46,082 nucleotides of DNA. Source: Coriobacteriales bacterium. Its GTDB lineage: Bacteria > Actinomycetota > Coriobacteriia > Coriobacteriales > UBA8131. The DNA lies in contig JAIRQA010000077.1 in NCBI GenBank assembly GCA_031256715.1, positions 1-46,082 on the forward strand. The letters run 5' to 3'. The notes beneath the pieces were generated by a model. It was given only the letters and a program-made list of their open reading frames with translations. It did not search any database and was not told the DNA's origin. This document shows positions 1 through 7,119 of the stretch, one piece after another. Within the stretch, counting starts at the first letter, position 1. Each line of letters begins with the position of its first letter. The translations under genes were made by a program, and so were the position numbers.

Positions 1-912
1 ACCTCTACGGAGCACCATGCTATTTCGCATACTTGTAAGTGGCTAGAAAAGCGCGGCTTCGAGGTGACCTATCTGCCGGTAGACGCAGATGGACTTGTTA
101 GCTTGGATGACTTTCGTGCCGCTATTCGTCCAGACACAACACTGGCTTCGATTATTTTTGGCAACAACGAAATTGGCACCATTCAACCAATTAAGGAGCT
201 TGCGAAAATTGCCCACGAGCATGGCATTATCTTTCATACCGATGCCGTGCAGGCTTTAGCCCATGTACCTATAGATGTTGAAGACTTAGGTGCAGACATG
301 CTTAGCGCGTCTGGTCACAAGTTTCATGCTCCTAAGGGTATAGGCTTTTTGTACATACGTAAAGGCATAAAGACTCGCTCCTTTATAGATGGCGGTGCCC
401 AAGAACGAAAGCGTCGTGCCGGCACAGAAAATGTTGCCTACATTATGGGCATGGCAAAAGCGTTAGACATTGCAATGAACAATTTTAACGAGCGTGTCGC
501 TCATGAAACAAAATTGCGCGACCACCTTATCGGCCGTGTTCTTGCAGAGGTAGACCACGTACGCCTGAATGGTCACCCAAGCAAACGTCTAGGCGGCAAC
601 GCCAACTTCTCTTTTGAGTTTGTAGAAGGAGAATCGTTGTTGCTAACCTTAGAACAACGTGGCATCCTTGGCTCTAGTGGTTCTGCCTGCGCATCTGGCT
701 CACTTGATCCTAGCCATGTGCTTTTAGCCATAGGTTTGCCGCACGAAATTGCTCATGGCTCGTTGCGTCTAAGTATTGGCGAAGACACTACCTTAGAAGA
801 AATTGACTTCACAGTAGATGCGATTAAAGAAGTAGTAAAGCAGTTGCGCGTCATGAGCCCACTTTATGAAGACTTCCTTGCCGGCAAAAAAGCAATCAGC
901 GCAATCAAATAA
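1..912 (+). CDS. Cysteine desulfurase (NifS/IscS family), 5' end cut by window
   Basis: PLP enzyme that takes sulfur from cysteine and hands it to the Fe-S scaffold encoded next to it. The reading frame is open from base 1 without a start, so the N-terminus lies outside; the first visible residues (TSTEHHAISHTCKWLEKRGF) are the conserved segment found about 100 residues into NifS proteins. The PLP-binding lysine sits in SASGHKFHAPKG (codon 319-321), and the mobile catalytic cysteine lies in SSGSACASG (codon 688-690). About 303 residues are visible. The scaffold gene follows after 36 bases, so the two are surely cotranscribed. The short SSGSACASG loop is of the NifS/group I type. High confidence in family; nifS versus iscS naming is arbitrary here. 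Confidence 0.95.
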   Translation, partial: TSTEHHAISHTCKWLEKRGFEVTYLPVDADGLVSLDDFRAAIRPDTTLASIIFGNNEIGTIQPIKELAKIAHEHGIIFHTDAVQALAHVPIDVEDLGADMLSASGHKFHAPKGIGFLYIRKGIKTRSFIDGGAQERKRRAGTENVAYIMGMAKALDIAMNNFNERVAHETKLRDHLIGRVLAEVDHVRLNGHPSKRLGGNANFSFEFVEGESLLLTLEQRGILGSSGSACASGSLDPSHVLLAIGLPHEIAHGSLRLSIGEDTTLEEIDFTVDAIKEVVKQLRVMSPLYEDFLAGKKAISAIK

Positions 913-948
913 GCAAAACGACCTTTAATAGATAAGGAGAAATATAAA

Positions 949-1392
949 ATGGCATACAGCGACAAAGTTATGGATCACTTCTCTAATCCCCGCAATATGG
1001 GCGAGATAGAAAACCCCAGTGGAGTGGGTACTGTTGGCAATGCCCAATGTGGTGATATCATGCGCGTTTATTTTGACATAAGCGACGATGGCATAATTCG
1101 TGACGTAAAGTTTAAGACCTTTGGTTGCGCTGCGGCTGTTGCAACATCTAGCATGGCCACCGAACTAGTAAAGGGCAAGACTATCGCCGAAGCACTTGAG
1201 GTTACCAACAAGGCAGTTTGCGAAGCGCTTGATGGCTTGCCGCCCGTAAAGGTGCATTGTTCGCTTCTTGCCGAGGAAGCCATTCATGCTGCACTCTGGG
1301 ATTATGCCGAGAAGAACGGCATTGTCATAGACGGACTTGTGAAGCCTAAGAGTGACATTCACGAAGACGAAGAGGAAGAGGAAGAGTACTAG
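949..1392 (+). CDS. Fe-S cluster assembly scaffold, IscU/NifU N-terminal type
   Basis: Small cytoplasmic protein on which [Fe-S] clusters are built from sulfur given by the desulfurase upstream. At 147 residues it has the single U-type domain, without the NifU ferredoxin or C-terminal domains. The three cluster-binding cysteines are visible at Cys34 (NAQCGD, with Asp36), Cys60 (FGCAAA) and Cys104 (VHCSLLAEEA). A good ribosome site (aaggag) precedes the ATG. The last ten residues are an acidic tail (EDEEEEEEY), which is not part of the family core. No HscA/HscB or ferredoxin genes follow, unlike proteobacterial isc operons; this minimal desulfurase-scaffold pair is common in anaerobic Firmicutes and Actinobacteria. 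Confidence 0.95.
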   Translation: MAYSDKVMDHFSNPRNMGEIENPSGVGTVGNAQCGDIMRVYFDISDDGIIRDVKFKTFGCAAAVATSSMATELVKGKTIAEALEVTNKAVCEALDGLPPVKVHCSLLAEEAIHAALWDYAEKNGIVIDGLVKPKSDIHEDEEEEEEY

Positions 1393-1574
1393 GTTTAAGG
1401 CCAAAAGCTTCTTTAGGATGCGTTTGCAACTTGTGCCGGCAGTATGTATCGGCAAAAGGCGCCTATAAATAAAGCATCTGAAAAAGGCTATCTAGTAACA
1501 AGACATCTTGTAAAAATTTATCTGTAAAAATGTGTCCTTAAACAAGCATCAACGAGCGAAGACCAAACAACTCT

Positions 1575-1997
1575 ATGAAGACATCATCAAAAGCACGTTA
1601 CGCCCTCTACCTTGTGGTAGACATCGCCACGCATGAAGATACAGGACCTGTGTCATTGCGCGAAGTTGCTGGGCGCCATGATATCTCTATTAAGTTCTTA
1701 GAACAGATAGCCGGTGAACTAGGCCGCGCCGGCTATCTGAAGAGCGTTCGTGGCGCATCTGGAGGATACTTGCTAGCACAAGATTCTGCTAGCATAACAG
1801 CAGGAGACATTATGCGAGCAGCCGAGGGTGGTTTTTTGCCAGTCTCATGTCTAGATGGCGCCGCTGAAAGCTGTCCGCGTCATGGTGGTACAAATGGCAA
1901 GGGAGGCTGTTGCAAGATGTCTTCGTTTTGGTACGGACTAAGAACGACCTTAGACGACTATCTGGATTCTGTAAGTATCGCTAGCCTTACCACCTAG
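1575..1997 (+). CDS. Rrf2-family (IscR/CymR-like) transcriptional regulator
   Basis: Winged-helix DNA-binding regulator of 140 residues. The start MKTSSKARYALYLVVDIA and the segment ISIKFLEQIAGELGRAGYLKSVRG match the Rrf2 helix-turn-helix and wing. Cysteines at 92, 100, 112 and 113 lie where IscR-type members bind an Fe-S cluster, so it may sense Fe-S status, but CymR-type cysteine sensing is also possible. It follows the scaffold gene after 182 bases, a longer gap than expected for tight coupling, and has only a weak ribosome site, so it may have its own promoter. It is convergent with the LuxR gene 10 bases downstream. The usual order places the regulator first in the operon; here it is last. 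Confidence 0.9.
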   Translation: MKTSSKARYALYLVVDIATHEDTGPVSLREVAGRHDISIKFLEQIAGELGRAGYLKSVRGASGGYLLAQDSASITAGDIMRAAEGGFLPVSCLDGAAESCPRHGGTNGKGGCCKMSSFWYGLRTTLDDYLDSVSIASLTT

Positions 1998-2007
1998 ATG
2001 TTAATGA

Positions 2008-3666
2008 TTATGGAAGCTCTTGATAATTTTCTTCTAAAAGATCAAGCAAGCTTTGGCGCTTATGAATGCCTAGCTTGCCGTAGATACGTTTAGAGTGTGT
2101 GCGCACTGTGTTTTCTGAGACAACTAAGACTTCAGCAATTCGAGCTACAGAGTTTCCTCTGGCAATATGTTCCATTACTTCAGCCTCGCGAGCACTAAGT
2201 AGGTATTGTCGCTTAATGACAGCGCAGCGCTTAGACAAACGATCGCGATAATTTGCGTTATTGCCATGTGCCAAGGCGGGAGATACATCTATGTTAGCAC
2301 CTGCATGCACCTCATGTTTTGTTGACACACTTACGTCAGCATCGGCATCGGCATCAAAGACATCTGCGTGCAGCTCATGATTTGCTACCATGCCAACACC
2401 AGGTTTTAAGGTGTCTACATGAGAATGCCTAAGGAACTCGACGCGTGATGGCTGACTTGCCAAAAGCGAATAGACATCGCGAACAGAACCTCGAACTGCA
2501 AACATCGACATTCCTAAAAGCCAAACAGCTCCCAATGCGATTATAACTATTTGACTATAGCCAAACATATCCATAAAACCAGAGTACGTGCCCATAATAA
2601 AACCGATGCTCTGAAATAAATAAACGATCGTGCCAAAGAAGCCAAAGATAAAAACAGGGTTTATGCCAATGTCGCGCGAGGCTTGCGCACACTGCAACAT
2701 CATAATGGTTAACGCGAAAGAGAACACCATGTATAGCGCCGCAGCAAAAACATCCAAAAAGTAAACTCCCAAAAATGGTAACAGTAAGAAGCTGGTGACA
2801 ATAAAGGGAAAGATTAGTCTAAAAGCGCTGATGACATCAAGGTGAAAGCTAGTTTTTCTCCACAAAATTAATAAGACTATCGCAGATGTTAATGCGCCAA
2901 ACATAGACATAGTGTTTATGATAATGCCTACAGATGGCTCTGTAAGAGCAACCGCCCGAATAATCCCCGAGACAAACCCAAGGCACCCCACACAAATGGC
3001 GCTAGGCCAATATCCCTTAATGGTATTAAAGTATACGTGACGATTTTGGCTGGGAATATCTTCAAACATTGGCTGAGCAAAGTCTATTTCGCGTGTCGAA
3101 AGCACAATGCAAAGACCGCAAAGTGGCACCAAGATTAGAGGGATGACAAAAGAAGTGACGGCAATTGGCACTAGGCATAGAAGAAAATAGATTATCGCCG
3201 AAAGTCCCGTGCCCACAATAATGAACAATGTTCCCTGCTTTGGATCTTTAGAAGCGAAAAAGCGCTGCAGCAAGACAAAGTAGCCGGCACATCCCGCACC
3301 CAAAAGCAATGCGCCAACACATATTAGAACCATGGTCAGGTGTGGAATATATAACGTTGCAATAAGGCAGGAGCATCCCAAAAAAATGGGCACTCCATTA
3401 AAAAAGGCAAGTATTCTTTGGCTTAAGCTAGGCCGCAGGTAGGCTCCAAGGGAGTTTGTAAGCATCGTGCCCCAAAAAGCAATAGATTGCAAGAGGTAAA
3501 AAGTTATCATCACATCTGATGTTTGCATCTGCATTGGCAAAAATGGAAAGGCGCCTCCCCACAACAATGTGGCATTAATGGCCAAAAGAACTGCAAGTCC
3601 CAACATAGAAACATGAAAATTTCTAAATATGCTAATAAAGATACTTGCTAGCATGCTATAACCCAA
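2008..3666 (-). CDS. LuxR-type regulator with N-terminal multi-pass membrane domain
   Basis: Protein of 552 residues. Residues 1 to about 400 hold roughly twelve hydrophobic segments arranged like a transporter; the C-terminal 63 residues (490-552) are a complete LuxR helix-turn-helix (LSAREAEVMEHIARGNS, then ENTVRTHSKRIYGKLGIHKR). No receiver domain is present, so the membrane part is presumably the sensor. The linker (about 430-475) is low-complexity with an Asp-Ala run (DADADAD). The start overlaps the end of the second DmsC gene by 11 bases, so it is the last gene of the reductase operon and most likely regulates it. Such 12TM-LuxR proteins are a hallmark of Eggerthellaceae and often sit beside molybdopterin reductases; the ligand is unknown. 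Confidence 0.9.
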   Translation of the reverse strand: MGYSMLASIFISIFRNFHVSMLGLAVLLAINATLLWGGAFPFLPMQMQTSDVMITFYLLQSIAFWGTMLTNSLGAYLRPSLSQRILAFFNGVPIFLGCSCLIATLYIPHLTMVLICVGALLLGAGCAGYFVLLQRFFASKDPKQGTLFIIVGTGLSAIIYFLLCLVPIAVTSFVIPLILVPLCGLCIVLSTREIDFAQPMFEDIPSQNRHVYFNTIKGYWPSAICVGCLGFVSGIIRAVALTEPSVGIIINTMSMFGALTSAIVLLILWRKTSFHLDVISAFRLIFPFIVTSFLLLPFLGVYFLDVFAAALYMVFSFALTIMMLQCAQASRDIGINPVFIFGFFGTIVYLFQSIGFIMGTYSGFMDMFGYSQIVIIALGAVWLLGMSMFAVRGSVRDVYSLLASQPSRVEFLRHSHVDTLKPGVGMVANHELHADVFDADADADVSVSTKHEVHAGANIDVSPALAHGNNANYRDRLSKRCAVIKRQYLLSAREAEVMEHIARGNSVARIAEVLVVSENTVRTHSKRIYGKLGIHKRQSLLDLLEENYQELP

Positions 3667-4543
3667 CAGTCATGTGAATAGAATAAAAAGCGATGCGCAA
3701 GGCAAATATGCCAACAAAAACAAAAATACAGCCTATTGCGATATGCAAAATAGATGTCTTAGCTTTGCGTAAAGCTGCAAAAATAAAAACGCCGGCAGCG
3801 GCTGCGCATAACGCAAAAACGACAATGGCAGCATATAGCCAAAGAGCCATATTTGCGCCGTCTAAAAGGGCTGTGCGAAAGAAAGACAATTCAAACGCCT
3901 GAAGAAGCGTAAGCGCAACTGTCGCAAGAGCGGCTAATAACATTGTGGCGCAACATAGCAGTGTTGCCTGTCTTCTATAACTAAGATAACCCCCAAGTTG
4001 CAACGTAATCATAGCAAGTATCGATGCTCCCATTAAGGCCGCTGTAAGCAAACTTGCAGGTACATAAATAGTATTCCAGCTAAGAATAGTGTGTGCAGAG
4101 TAAGCCATCATCATACTAACAACAAATGCTAACGCTGCAACTATGGTAACCGAAAGCCAAATCTTGCGCAATGTTGGTCGCGGCTTAAGCGAAAACGCCT
4201 GCAACCAATAGATTCCACCTAAAAGCAAAAAGACAATGCCACAAAATACCTCTGTTGATAAGGGCGAACGCCCAACACCTCTAAACAAATAGAGAGCATT
4301 TGCGGGATTGCCAAGATGCGTGGCAGATGTTACAAGCCCCACTATAACCACTGTAAGTGGCAAGACAAGAAACTGATCGAGCTTGGCAAGTATTTTATGG
4401 TTCTCCTGAAGCTGTATGTCATCGGTTTTATCTAGATGAAACGGCGTCAGAATCGCAATTGAAACCATAATGAAGGCTAAAGTTCCTGCCGGAGCCAAAG
4501 TTGTGAATATTGCCAATGTGATGTCTTGAAATCCTGGGGGCAT
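3656..4543 (-). CDS. DmsC-like membrane anchor subunit, second copy
   Basis: Integral membrane anchor of a DMSO-reductase-type complex, which passes electrons from menaquinol to the Fe-S subunit. It has 295 residues and about eight hydrophobic segments. The family signature is seen as ATHLGNPANALYLFRGVGRS followed by PLSTE. Its C-terminus (RIAFYSIHMTVGL) closely parallels that of the other anchor in the operon (RLVFYALYVNVGL), so the two are paralogues. It follows the chaperone gene by 39 bases and has only a weak ribosome site. A second anchor without its own DmsA/DmsB partner is odd: it may replace the first anchor, or serve the LuxR membrane sensor that overlaps it. Confidence 0.85.
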   Translation of the reverse strand: MPPGFQDITLAIFTTLAPAGTLAFIMVSIAILTPFHLDKTDDIQLQENHKILAKLDQFLVLPLTVVIVGLVTSATHLGNPANALYLFRGVGRSPLSTEVFCGIVFLLLGGIYWLQAFSLKPRPTLRKIWLSVTIVAALAFVVSMMMAYSAHTILSWNTIYVPASLLTAALMGASILAMITLQLGGYLSYRRQATLLCCATMLLAALATVALTLLQAFELSFFRTALLDGANMALWLYAAIVVFALCAAAAGVFIFAALRKAKTSILHIAIGCIFVFVGIFALRIAFYSIHMTVGL

Positions 4544-4582
4544 GGTATAAATATAGCTTCTATCTGAGACTTCTAAGTTAAG

Positions 4583-5248
4583 CTATCTGTAGAAGCGAGG
4601 ATAAATCACTTCTAGCCTAAGCGCATCACGAATGGCAGTCAAGCAGATGTCGCAAAGTTGCGCTAGACCATTATAAAACGGGTGACTTGTAGATTTTTGT
4701 AAAGCTTGCAACATATGAGTCGCCCATGGCAAAAAGTGCAGTTGCAAAAACTCACCGGTGATTTCAGGGCGCTGCCTGGCAATCCATGCCATTAGCAAAA
4801 GCATCTGACCAATATGATCTTCTACTTTTTTGTCATCTGTCTTACCAATGCCATTAATAGCTAGCCACTGGCGCAAAGCCAAAGTCGTCTCAGAACAGAT
4901 TGCCGCCTCGGGATCGGTATAGTACGAACCCCATGGCGGTGCTGGTTTGGGGCTGCCACTTACAGCAAAAAGACGGCGATATTCCCAAATCAGCTCCTGA
5001 AAGTCTCCATTAAGGCCAATTTTCATGTTCATAAGGCACTTCTCGACAGCTTTTGTAATATCATCAGCTGCAGAAACATCAAAAGCGGGCGTGTCTGAAA
5101 ACACGGGCCACTCAAGTGCTGCCTGATGCGCATCCATCTGTGCTAGTGCGATAAATAAAGGTGAGCCTGCCCCCTGCTCTGGATCTGTCAGAAACAGGGG
5201 GCCAAGGCTTTCACCAATAAATGCTATTTGCTCAAAATTCATATTCAT
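4583..5248 (-). CDS. TorD/DmsD-family redox enzyme maturation chaperone
   Basis: Cytoplasmic chaperone of 221 residues that binds the Tat signal of the molybdopterin subunit and helps cofactor insertion before export. The family signature helix is seen as VEDHIGQMLLLMAW (142-155), and the upstream PPWGSYYTDPEA (105-115) resembles the TorD conserved Pro-rich stretch. It is all alpha by composition, without membrane segments. It lies between the two anchor genes of the operon, 160 bases after dmsC1, so it is probably cotranscribed. The start MNMNFEQ was chosen as the first ATG; two close in-frame ATGs make the exact start uncertain by two residues. Confidence 0.88.
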   Translation of the reverse strand: MNMNFEQIAFIGESLGPLFLTDPEQGAGSPLFIALAQMDAHQAALEWPVFSDTPAFDVSAADDITKAVEKCLMNMKIGLNGDFQELIWEYRRLFAVSGSPKPAPPWGSYYTDPEAAICSETTLALRQWLAINGIGKTDDKKVEDHIGQMLLLMAWIARQRPEITGEFLQLHFLPWATHMLQALQKSTSHPFYNGLAQLCDICLTAIRDALRLEVIYPRFYR

Positions 5249-5408
5249 CCATCGTTATTGGGACACAAAATCGTTAGAATAATCTTAAACGCAATAGTAA
5301 ACCGCCCAATTATTACTAACTATTGCCAACAATTGCCAATAACAATTATAGGATACAAACACAACTTCATTGCTCGGCAACGCCACCTAAGCGGCATTTA
5401 AGACCGGT

Positions 5409-6443
5409 TTAAAGACCAACATTCACATATAAAGCATAAAAAACTAGGCGCCCAGCCAAGACACTAGCTAGTACAACCAGACAACCTAAAGAGATTAACA
5501 ATTGGTTTGGCTTACGAATTACCGAGACAACTGCCAACAACAACGAGAGCACAATACCTATAGCAAAGGCAATCACCCAAGGCATCATTTCTGCAGTTGC
5601 TGTCACAATACCTTCGGCAGCCATTGCCGACATCGCACCGCTAGCCAATACTGAGGCGTCTGAGGAAACTAAAGAACCGGCAAAAACAAACTGCCCAATA
5701 ACACCAACAAGTGCAAATATGGCGCCTAAAACTCCTAAGCCAATTATATCGCGCTTAAACGCAGCACTGCAAATCTTTTGCAGATTGTCTGCAGATTGCA
5801 AGACAAGTAAGCAAAAGAGCGTGCCACCTAAAAGGCCAAAGCCTAAAAGCGCAATGATTGGCAGTGGCGTGTCCCAAGTTGGAATCGTTGACACCATGTA
5901 TGCCGCACCTATGAGTACTATAAAAGCTACTGCCGCAACACAAGCAAGAGCCAACAATATTTTGCGAATAATATCGGGGATTTTCCCCGTAAGAACAGCA
6001 ATCCAATAAATAACAGCAACAGCAACAAAGATAATGCCGGCAAGAATCTCGTTTGACATTGGTGAGCGACCTATACCATTAAAGGCGTTAAAGGCATTGC
6101 CCGGTGTTGCTAAATGAAAGAAAGCGGCAACAAATCCTAACGCCACCAACAACAATGGTATAAGCGTAAAAAAGTCTGTTTTTCTAAGCGCCAAGGCATT
6201 AGCGGCATTAGTGGCCGCATCTTTGATATCTTTGCCATCTTTGGCATCAGAGTTGCCTTTTGCATCTTTAGCCAAATCTGCTCCATCTTGTGTAGCAGAA
6301 GATTTTTGTGCTACAAGCTTATGCGAAGCACCACAAAGGAAAGCGATTGTTAGAGCAATAAATGTTCCTGCTCCAAGCGAGGCTAGCGTGCTAAATAATG
6401 CCAGAGGCATCTCGCCTAATGCGTGATTAAATGCGGTCTCCAT
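5409..6443 (-). CDS. dmsC: DmsC-like membrane anchor subunit, first copy
   Basis: Membrane anchor of 344 residues with about eight hydrophobic segments. The signature FHLATPGNAFNAFNGIGRSP followed by MSNE matches the DmsC quinol-binding region. The start lies two bases after the dmsB stop and is preceded by ggagg inside the end of dmsB, so translation is coupled. Between the first and second membrane segments (about residues 38-85) it carries a charged, Asp-Ala-Lys-rich insert (KDAKGNSDAKDGKDIKDAA) not present in the other anchor of this operon and of the low-complexity kind seen elsewhere in the window. Role: menaquinol oxidation and anchoring of the DmsA/DmsB pair to the membrane. Confidence 0.9.
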   Translation of the reverse strand: METAFNHALGEMPLALFSTLASLGAGTFIALTIAFLCGASHKLVAQKSSATQDGADLAKDAKGNSDAKDGKDIKDAATNAANALALRKTDFFTLIPLLLVALGFVAAFFHLATPGNAFNAFNGIGRSPMSNEILAGIIFVAVAVIYWIAVLTGKIPDIIRKILLALACVAAVAFIVLIGAAYMVSTIPTWDTPLPIIALLGFGLLGGTLFCLLVLQSADNLQKICSAAFKRDIIGLGVLGAIFALVGVIGQFVFAGSLVSSDASVLASGAMSAMAAEGIVTATAEMMPWVIAFAIGIVLSLLLAVVSVIRKPNQLLISLGCLVVLASVLAGRLVFYALYVNVGL

Positions 6444-6445
6444 GT

Positions 6446-7066
6446 TTATAGCACCTCCAATGGGTTGGTAACCGTTCCTTCATCGCTACCTGCAGGACGT
6501 GCGTCCTTGCTAGCCTTAATGAATAGATTTGGCTTCGTGTATCCTTCTGAAGGCAAGGGTGCGATATTGGCGCGCTTACCTTTTTTCTGCATCTCATCAG
6601 GTGTGCCAAAATCAAGTGCTCTTGCCGGGCAGGCCATAACGCAAACGGGCTTCTCACCATTGGCGACTAAAGCTGTACACCCATCACATTTTACAGAATG
6701 ACCTTTGTCTCTATCTACCTTAGGCGAATTATAAGGGCACGAAAGCACGCAATATCCGCAGCCAATGCAAACGTTAGAGTCCACTGCAACCAAATCTGTG
6801 GCTTGGTCGCGATGCATAGCGCCAGTTGGGCAAACCATAACGCAAACCGGGTCTTCGCAATGATTACATGCTAGCGAGATATTATATGTAAATGCTGTAG
6901 TGCTAAAACAACCATTTGCATCCTTGATAGTCTCGCCACCGCCATACTCGTACACCTTGCGATAAGCATAGCCTAATCCTAAATCGTTCTTGTCCTTACA
7001 GGCAAACACACAGGTCTTGCAGGCAGTACAGCGTGTGCCATCAAAATGAAACGCATATCTGCTCAT
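6446..7066 (-). CDS. dmsB: DmsB-like iron-sulfur subunit with four [4Fe-4S] clusters
   Basis: Electron-transfer subunit of 206 residues that links the membrane anchor to the catalytic subunit. Four ferredoxin-type cysteine groups are complete: Cys13-16-19-23, Cys65-68-73-77, Cys98-101-104-108 and Cys125-128-140-144. The N-terminal YAFHFDGTRCTACKTC is typical of DmsB. Strong ribosome site (aggag) before the ATG; it follows dmsA by 53 bases. There is no Tat signal of its own, as expected for a partner exported together with DmsA. All four clusters intact argues for a functional respiratory complex. Confidence 0.95.
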   Translation of the reverse strand: MSRYAFHFDGTRCTACKTCVFACKDKNDLGLGYAYRKVYEYGGGETIKDANGCFSTTAFTYNISLACNHCEDPVCVMVCPTGAMHRDQATDLVAVDSNVCIGCGYCVLSCPYNSPKVDRDKGHSVKCDGCTALVANGEKPVCVMACPARALDFGTPDEMQKKGKRANIAPLPSEGYTKPNLFIKASKDARPAGSDEGTVTNPLEVL

Positions 7067-7119
7067 TGTGCTTCTCCTCTCTTAAACTTATAGATAACCC
7101 CACGAGTATCCAACATGAC

